A DNA stretch of 9,499 nt from contig JAIOTH010000154.1 in the NCBI GenBank assembly GCA_021106915.1, positions 1 through 9,499 of the forward strand, written 5' to 3'. Below, one piece after another: positions 6,051 through 9,499 of this stretch; the first letter of the stretch is position 1, and every line of letters starts with the position of its first letter. A program made the position numbers and the translations under genes. The stretch comes from a bacterium. GTDB taxonomy: Bacteria; Patescibacteriota; Patescibacteriia; UBA1558; S5-K13. The notes beneath the pieces were generated by a model, which was given only the letters and a program-made list of their open reading frames with translations, was not told the DNA's origin and did not search any database.

Positions 6051-6779
6051 TTAATCTGTATTTTCTAAAACTGCTAAAATTTGTCTCAAAATATTTTGAT
6101 TCATTACTCCTACAAATCTTTCGCCATTAATAAATATAGTAGGTGTTCCCTGAACTCCTGAATTTAAACCAATCCTTAAATCATCTTTAATCTCGATTTC
6201 ATATTTTCGATTTTGATAACAATCTTTAAATTTATCAAGATCTAAGTCTAAATCTCTAATATAAGCATAAGCTAAATTTTCATTAAAATTTTCAAAATTC
6301 TCAAAAATATGATCATGCATTTCCCAAAACTTATCTTGTTCAAAAGCACAATTAGCAAACATAGCTAAATCATCATTTTTCAAAGGAAAATCTCTAAAAA
6401 TTAATTTAACCTGCTCTTTATTTTCAGCCACAAAATATTTTAAATCCTCATGAAAGACAACACAATAAGGACAATCAAAATCTGCGAATTCAACTATGGT
6501 CATTATCGGATTTTTAGCTCCTTTTTGAGGTTCATCTTGAGCCTCTAATTCATTTCTATTTATCTGAATATTTTCTAACTCTGAACTACCACTATAATTA
6601 GAATATTGACCTAGAATACTAGTAGAAATAATTGAACCTGACTTCAAAAGTCGACGATAATAAAAAACTCTGTCTACAAAATAAACTGAAAAAATAATGA
6701 CTATAATACCTAATAAAATTAATAAAATACCCCACCACTTTAAAAACCATTTTTTCTTTTTAGATTTTATTTTTTCCAT
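6051..6779 (-). CDS. Membrane-anchored DsbA-like thiol:disulfide oxidoreductase (thioredoxin fold)
   Basis: This 242-residue protein has a positively charged N-terminus (KIKSKKKK) and one transmembrane helix (about 16-35), so the catalytic domain should face outward. A low-complexity linker (about 45-88) leads to a DsbA/Thioredoxin_4-type domain. It carries the redox motif C103-P-Y-C106 in VEFADFDCPYC, the inserted helical domain (NCAFEQDKFWEMHDHIFEN, about 143-161), and the cis-proline loop GVQGTPTIFING (208-219, P213). Two further cysteines, C144 and C187, occupy places where members of this family often have a second pair. The likely role is forming or isomerising disulfides in exported proteins, like BdbD of Gram-positives. 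No DsbB/VKOR partner is in the window. It is 40 bp downstream of gatA and only 2 bp from lgt. Confidence 0.88.
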   Translation of the reverse strand: MEKIKSKKKKWFLKWWGILLILLGIIVIIFSVYFVDRVFYYRRLLKSGSIISTSILGQYSNYSGSSELENIQINRNELEAQDEPQKGAKNPIMTIVEFADFDCPYCVVFHEDLKYFVAENKEQVKLIFRDFPLKNDDLAMFANCAFEQDKFWEMHDHIFENFENFNENLAYAYIRDLDLDLDKFKDCYQNRKYEIEIKDDLRIGLNSGVQGTPTIFINGERFVGVMNQNILRQILAVLENTD

Positions 6780-6819
6780 ATAAATTATTTTTTAAAATTC
6801 ATTTATAATTCTAGTAAGA

Positions 6820-8226
6820 TTATAATTTTTCCATCTGATAAGCTAAATTAAAAACTTTTTTCTCTTCTTTAAAATTTCCTAAAACCTGAAGGCCAACTGG
6901 CAAATTATCCACTAAGCCACTCGGTACTGAAATTGCCGGCAAACCAGCCATATTGACTGCTACTGTAAAAATATCAGCCAAATACATAGTCAGAGGATCA
7001 TTGAATTTCTCATTTAATTTAAAAGCTGTACTAGGAGTAGTAGGTATAATAATCGCATCTACTTTTTGAAAAATCTGATCAAACCTTAATTTAATATCCT
7101 CTTGAACCTTTTTAGCTTGATTGTAATAAGCTTCTCTATAACCGTATGAAAGAACATAAGTTCCCATGATTATTCTTCGTTTTACTTCTTTACCAAAACC
7201 TAATCCCCTGCTATTAATATATTGCTCTGTTAAATCCTTAGCTGGTACTGATTTACCATAACGCAAACCATCATAGCGAGCTAAATTAGTTGAGGCTTCC
7301 GCACTTTGAATTATATAATAGATTGCTAAAGCTTCATCCATAAAAGATAAATCAATTTCTTTAATTTCCAAACCTTGCCCTTTCAACTTTTCAATATTAT
7401 CTTTAAAAATATCCTTAATGCCCTGATCAATGCTTAATTCATAATAATTTTTGGGGATACCAACTCTTTTTACTGATAATTTTTTTATTTTACTTAAATC
7501 CACTTTCTCAGTTTTCATAGAAGTCATATCCTGATCATCTTTACCTAAAATTGTATTATAAACCAAAACTGCATCCTCTACTGAATTAGTCAAAGGACCA
7601 ATTTGATCCAAAGAAGAAGCCAAGGACATCAAACCTTGTCGAGAAACTCTCCCATAACTAGGTTTAAAACCAACTACTCCACAAAAAGATGCTGGTTGTC
7701 TAATTGAACCTCCTGTATCACTTCCTAAGGCAAAAACACAATGTTGAGCAGCTACGGCAGCAGCACTTCCTCCAGAAGAGCCACCTGTAACTCGATCATG
7801 ATCATGCGGATTTAAGGCTGGACCAAAATAAGAATTTTCATTGGAAGCTCCCATAGCAAATTCATCCAAATTAGTCTTGCCTAAAAATATTGCTCCCGCA
7901 GATTTTAATTTCTTAATAACCTGAGCATCATAAGTAGCAATATAATTTTCCAAAATTTGAGAAGCAGCAGTTGCTTTTCTGTCTTTAATTAAAATATTAT
8001 CTTTAATTGCCACTGGAATACCCTCTAAATTTTTCAATTTTTTACCTTGGGCTATTTTCTGATCAACTTCCTGAGCCTGTTTTAAAGCATCTTCAGTGAA
8101 TAAAGTTATAAAATTATTTAATTTGTCTTTTTTAATCTTAGCAAAAAAACTAGTCACTAATTTTTGACAAGTAATTTCTTTATTCTCCAAGCTTTGTTGA
8201 ATTTTTCTGATTGTAAACTCTTTCAT
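6820..8226 (-). CDS. gatA: Glutamyl-tRNA(Gln)/aspartyl-tRNA(Asn) amidotransferase subunit A
   Basis: This 468-residue amidase-signature protein is the glutaminase subunit of the GatCAB complex. GatCAB converts misacylated Glu-tRNA(Gln) (and often Asp-tRNA(Asn)) to the amidated form in the cytoplasm. The Ser-cisSer-Lys catalytic triad is intact: K75 in GIPVAIKDN, S150 in TGGSSGGSAAAVAA, and S174 in SDTGGSIRQPAS. Its spacing matches S. aureus GatA. Other family stretches include GKTNLDEFAMGASNENS (116-132), FCGVVGFKPSYGRVSRQGL (181-199), and AGLPAISVPSG near 427-437. Length is normal for GatA (about 470-490). The start ATG overlaps the gatC stop (ATGA, 8223-8226), which fixes the start. It is the second gene of the minus-strand cluster. 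No gatB follows, so that subunit must be encoded elsewhere. Confidence 0.97.
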   Translation of the reverse strand: MKEFTIRKIQQSLENKEITCQKLVTSFFAKIKKDKLNNFITLFTEDALKQAQEVDQKIAQGKKLKNLEGIPVAIKDNILIKDRKATAASQILENYIATYDAQVIKKLKSAGAIFLGKTNLDEFAMGASNENSYFGPALNPHDHDRVTGGSSGGSAAAVAAQHCVFALGSDTGGSIRQPASFCGVVGFKPSYGRVSRQGLMSLASSLDQIGPLTNSVEDAVLVYNTILGKDDQDMTSMKTEKVDLSKIKKLSVKRVGIPKNYYELSIDQGIKDIFKDNIEKLKGQGLEIKEIDLSFMDEALAIYYIIQSAEASTNLARYDGLRYGKSVPAKDLTEQYINSRGLGFGKEVKRRIIMGTYVLSYGYREAYYNQAKKVQEDIKLRFDQIFQKVDAIIIPTTPSTAFKLNEKFNDPLTMYLADIFTVAVNMAGLPAISVPSGLVDNLPVGLQVLGNFKEEKKVFNLAYQMEKL

Positions 8227-8495
8227 AAAACTTTCTTTACCTTTAATAAATTTCCACTGCGACCGCTAAATTGTTCCTTTAAATCACTTTCAAAAAATCC
8301 CCTTACCTCATCTAGTCTTAATTCTGAGATTGATTCTTCTGACAAAACCTTGCCTTTAGTAAAATCATAATTTCTAATCTTTTGAAAATAATCTAAAACT
8401 ACGCTCAGTTGTCCACTGAACTCCTCTACTTCTGCAGAGCTTAATTTAATTTTAGCTAAATTAGCAATTTTCTCTATTTCTTCTTTTTTTAACAT
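8223..8495 (-). CDS. gatC: Glutamyl-tRNA(Gln)/aspartyl-tRNA(Asn) amidotransferase subunit C
   Basis: This 90-residue small subunit wraps around GatA and stabilises the GatA-GatB interface. Typical GatC text is present: an N-terminal helix (KKEEIEKIANLAKIKLSSAEVEEF), then LSVVLDYFQKIRNYD, then an extended segment (SELRLDEV) leading to a short C-terminus. Length agrees with the family's usual 90-100 residues. The four-base ATGA overlap with gatA implies translational coupling. Upstream is a 240-bp gap to ligA. No Shine-Dalgarno sequence precedes the ATG. Confidence 0.93.
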   Translation of the reverse strand: MLKKEEIEKIANLAKIKLSSAEVEEFSGQLSVVLDYFQKIRNYDFTKGKVLSEESISELRLDEVRGFFESDLKEQFSGRSGNLLKVKKVL

Positions 8496-8511
8496 AATTC
8501 TATATTAACAT

Positions 8512-8517
8512 ATAATA
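8512..8517 (-). promoter_or_regulatory. Possible -10 element for the gatC operon
   Basis: On the minus strand TATTAT lies 16 bases before the gatC ATG, in an A/T-rich stretch after the repeat block. No matching -35 hexamer was recognised. If used, it would leave a leader of only about ten bases, compatible with the missing ribosome binding site. The rest of 8518-8629 shows no gene or RNA that I recognise. Confidence 0.2.
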
Positions 8518-8629
8518 CTTTAACAATAAATCTTTATATGACTACTATTCTAAACTTAATGACTTACACCTGCAAAGTAAGATTGTTATTCTGGGGTTAA
8601 GAGCTTGCCTTAGTGTTAGCGATATTTAC

Positions 8630-8734
8630 TGTCATTCCGGATTTAATCCGCCTGCCTGCCGGCAGGCAGGGAATCTTGAGATCCTGAATCAAGTTCAGGA
8701 TGACATCTTAAGGATAACATTATTCAGGATGACA
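8630..8734 (+). repeat. Palindrome-rich intergenic repeat, copy B (fuller form), with tandem tail
   Basis: The core (8630-8705) begins TGTCATTCC and ends GGATGACA. In order it contains the palindrome CGGATTTAATCCG (8638-8650), the perfect 20-bp palindrome CCTGCCTGCCGGCAGGCAGG (8651-8670), and the hairpin ATCCTGAA/TTCAGGAT (8681-8701 region). After the core come a decayed unit (AAGGATAACA, ending 8719) and a good one (CAGGATGACA, ending 8734), roughly 15 bp apart as in copy A. It ends one base before the ligA stop codon, in the gap between ligA and gatC. It may act as a 3' structure for the ligA transcript. Same orientation as copy A. Confidence 0.82.
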
Positions 8735-8735
8735 A

Positions 8736-9499
8736 CTATAACATCTTTTCAAACTCTACTTCATTTATAATTTTAACCCCTAATTTTTGGGCTTTTTCAT
8801 ATTTTGATCCTGGTTGTTTACCGCTTAAAAGATAATTTGTATTTTTACTAATACTAGAACTAATTTTTCCACCCAAATCTCGAATAATTTTTTGAACTTG
8901 GTCTCGAGTATAATTTTCTAAACTTCCCGTTAAAACAAAAGTCTGCTGGGCTAATTTTTGCTTTTTCAATTTTACCAAGCTAGGATTTACACCATTTTCT
9001 AATAATTTTTTAATAATTTTTTGCTTATCTTGATTTTGAAAATAATTGGTAATACTTTCCGCAACTTTAATGCCAATATCATGGATCATTTCCAAATCCT
9101 CTTGCTTAGCTTCCATAATATTTTTAATACTACCAAATTTTTTAGCTAATAAAATACTAGTTTCATCACCAACATGTCTAATCCCTAAAGCATATATAAA
9201 ACGATCTAATTCTATTTTTTTAGAATTGTCTATGGCTTCCAATAAATTATCAACTGATTTTTCAGCAAATCTTTCCAAAAACAAAAGGGATTTTTTTTTT
9301 AATTTAAAAATATCCGCAATATTTTTAATAAGCTTTTCTTTCAACAATTGTTCCACAATTTTTATACCAAAACCTTCAATATTAAAAGCTTTTTTAGAAA
9401 CAAAATGACTTATCTCTTGCTCCTTAATAGCACTACAATTCTGATTAGAACAATAATAATTAACTTCACCAGATTCTTTTTTTACTTTGGAGTTACAAG
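8736..9499 (-). CDS. ligA: NAD-dependent DNA ligase LigA, C-terminal part (5' end outside the window)
   Basis: About 253 residues are visible, in a frame that stays open to the window edge. They start inside the four-cysteine zinc finger (Cys of CNSK, then the CSNQNC pair), so three of the four zinc ligands are present. The diagnostic EISHFVSKKAFNIEGFGIKIVEQL follows, then helix-hairpin-helix repeats (RFIYALGIRHVGDETSILLAKKFGSI and MIHDIGIKVAESITNYF). The protein ends in a BRCT domain (FVLTGSLENYTRDQVQKIIRDLGGKISSSISKNTNYLLSG through VEFEKML). The enzyme seals nicks during replication and repair using NAD+. The adenylation and OB domains lie upstream of the window. A GTG at 9354-9356 is an internal valine, not the start, because conserved ligase sequence continues above it. 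Confidence 0.96.
   Translation of the reverse strand, partial: CNSKVKKESGEVNYYCSNQNCSAIKEQEISHFVSKKAFNIEGFGIKIVEQLLKEKLIKNIADIFKLKKKSLLFLERFAEKSVDNLLEAIDNSKKIELDRFIYALGIRHVGDETSILLAKKFGSIKNIMEAKQEDLEMIHDIGIKVAESITNYFQNQDKQKIIKKLLENGVNPSLVKLKKQKLAQQTFVLTGSLENYTRDQVQKIIRDLGGKISSSISKNTNYLLSGKQPGSKYEKAQKLGVKIINEVEFEKML

Noticed and set aside
8164..8370. Plus-strand open frame across the gatC/gatA junction
   Set aside because: Antisense to two overlapping recognised genes, with Ser/Phe/Leu-rich composition typical of shadows.
8520..8629. Possible tRNA or small RNA in the ligA-gatC gap (GGTTAAGAGC resembles a D-arm)
   Set aside because: No matching T-loop (GTTCGAATC-like), acceptor stem or anticodon arm could be found, and the only inverted pair, CTTAC/GTAAG, is too short.
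9354..9356. GTG as the start of a separate BRCT/HhH protein
   Set aside because: Upstream codons in the same frame encode the LigA zinc finger and linker, so the codon is internal to a longer ligase gene.
9046..9408. Plus-strand open frame opposite ligA
   Set aside because: Antisense to conserved helix-hairpin-helix ligase sequence; no independent support.

Overview
The window is a strongly AT-rich piece of bacterial chromosome (roughly 30% GC by eye). It has compact genes, TAA and TGA both used as stops, almost no recognisable Shine-Dalgarno sequences, and GC-rich palindromic repeats confined to the gaps between genes. This combination is what I would expect of a Patescibacteria/CPR-type genome, but that placement is an inference. 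No rRNA, tRNA, phage, CRISPR or insertion-sequence transposase gene was found.

Left half (2-4181, plus strand): a MacAB/YknXYZ-type ABC export locus. It holds the 3' part of a periplasmic-adaptor (HlyD/MacA-like) gene, a LolD/MacB-type ATPase and two colinear, diverged FtsX/MacB-fold permeases. The ATPase and first permease are translationally coupled (TAATG). The second permease lies 220 bp further on, behind a block of palindromic repeats. One ATPase, one adaptor and two half-permeases suggest a heterodimeric exporter, or two alternative homodimers sharing one ATPase.

Centre (4182-4348): a convergent intergenic region with an inverted-repeat-bounded structured element and a bidirectional A/T-flanked hairpin terminator. 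The terminator serves both converging operons.

Right half (4349-8495, minus strand): a closely packed set read in the order gatC, gatA, a membrane-anchored DsbA-like oxidoreductase, lgt and a D-Ala-D-Ala carboxypeptidase. It pairs Gln-tRNA amidation with extracytoplasmic functions: disulfide chemistry, lipoprotein lipidation and peptidoglycan trimming. Upstream of it, across a 240-bp gap carrying a second repeat copy, is the 3' part of ligA (8736 to the window edge), also on the minus strand. The ligA then gatCA order recalls the Firmicutes ligA-gatCAB neighbourhood, but gatB is not adjacent here.

The coding content is mostly familiar. The most notable features are a 68-76 bp palindrome-rich repeat present twice at near identity, with a decaying 15-bp tandem tail, a Gln where Lgt normally has its conserved His, and the split two-permease exporter. 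I see no convincing evidence of a wholly new multi-gene system.
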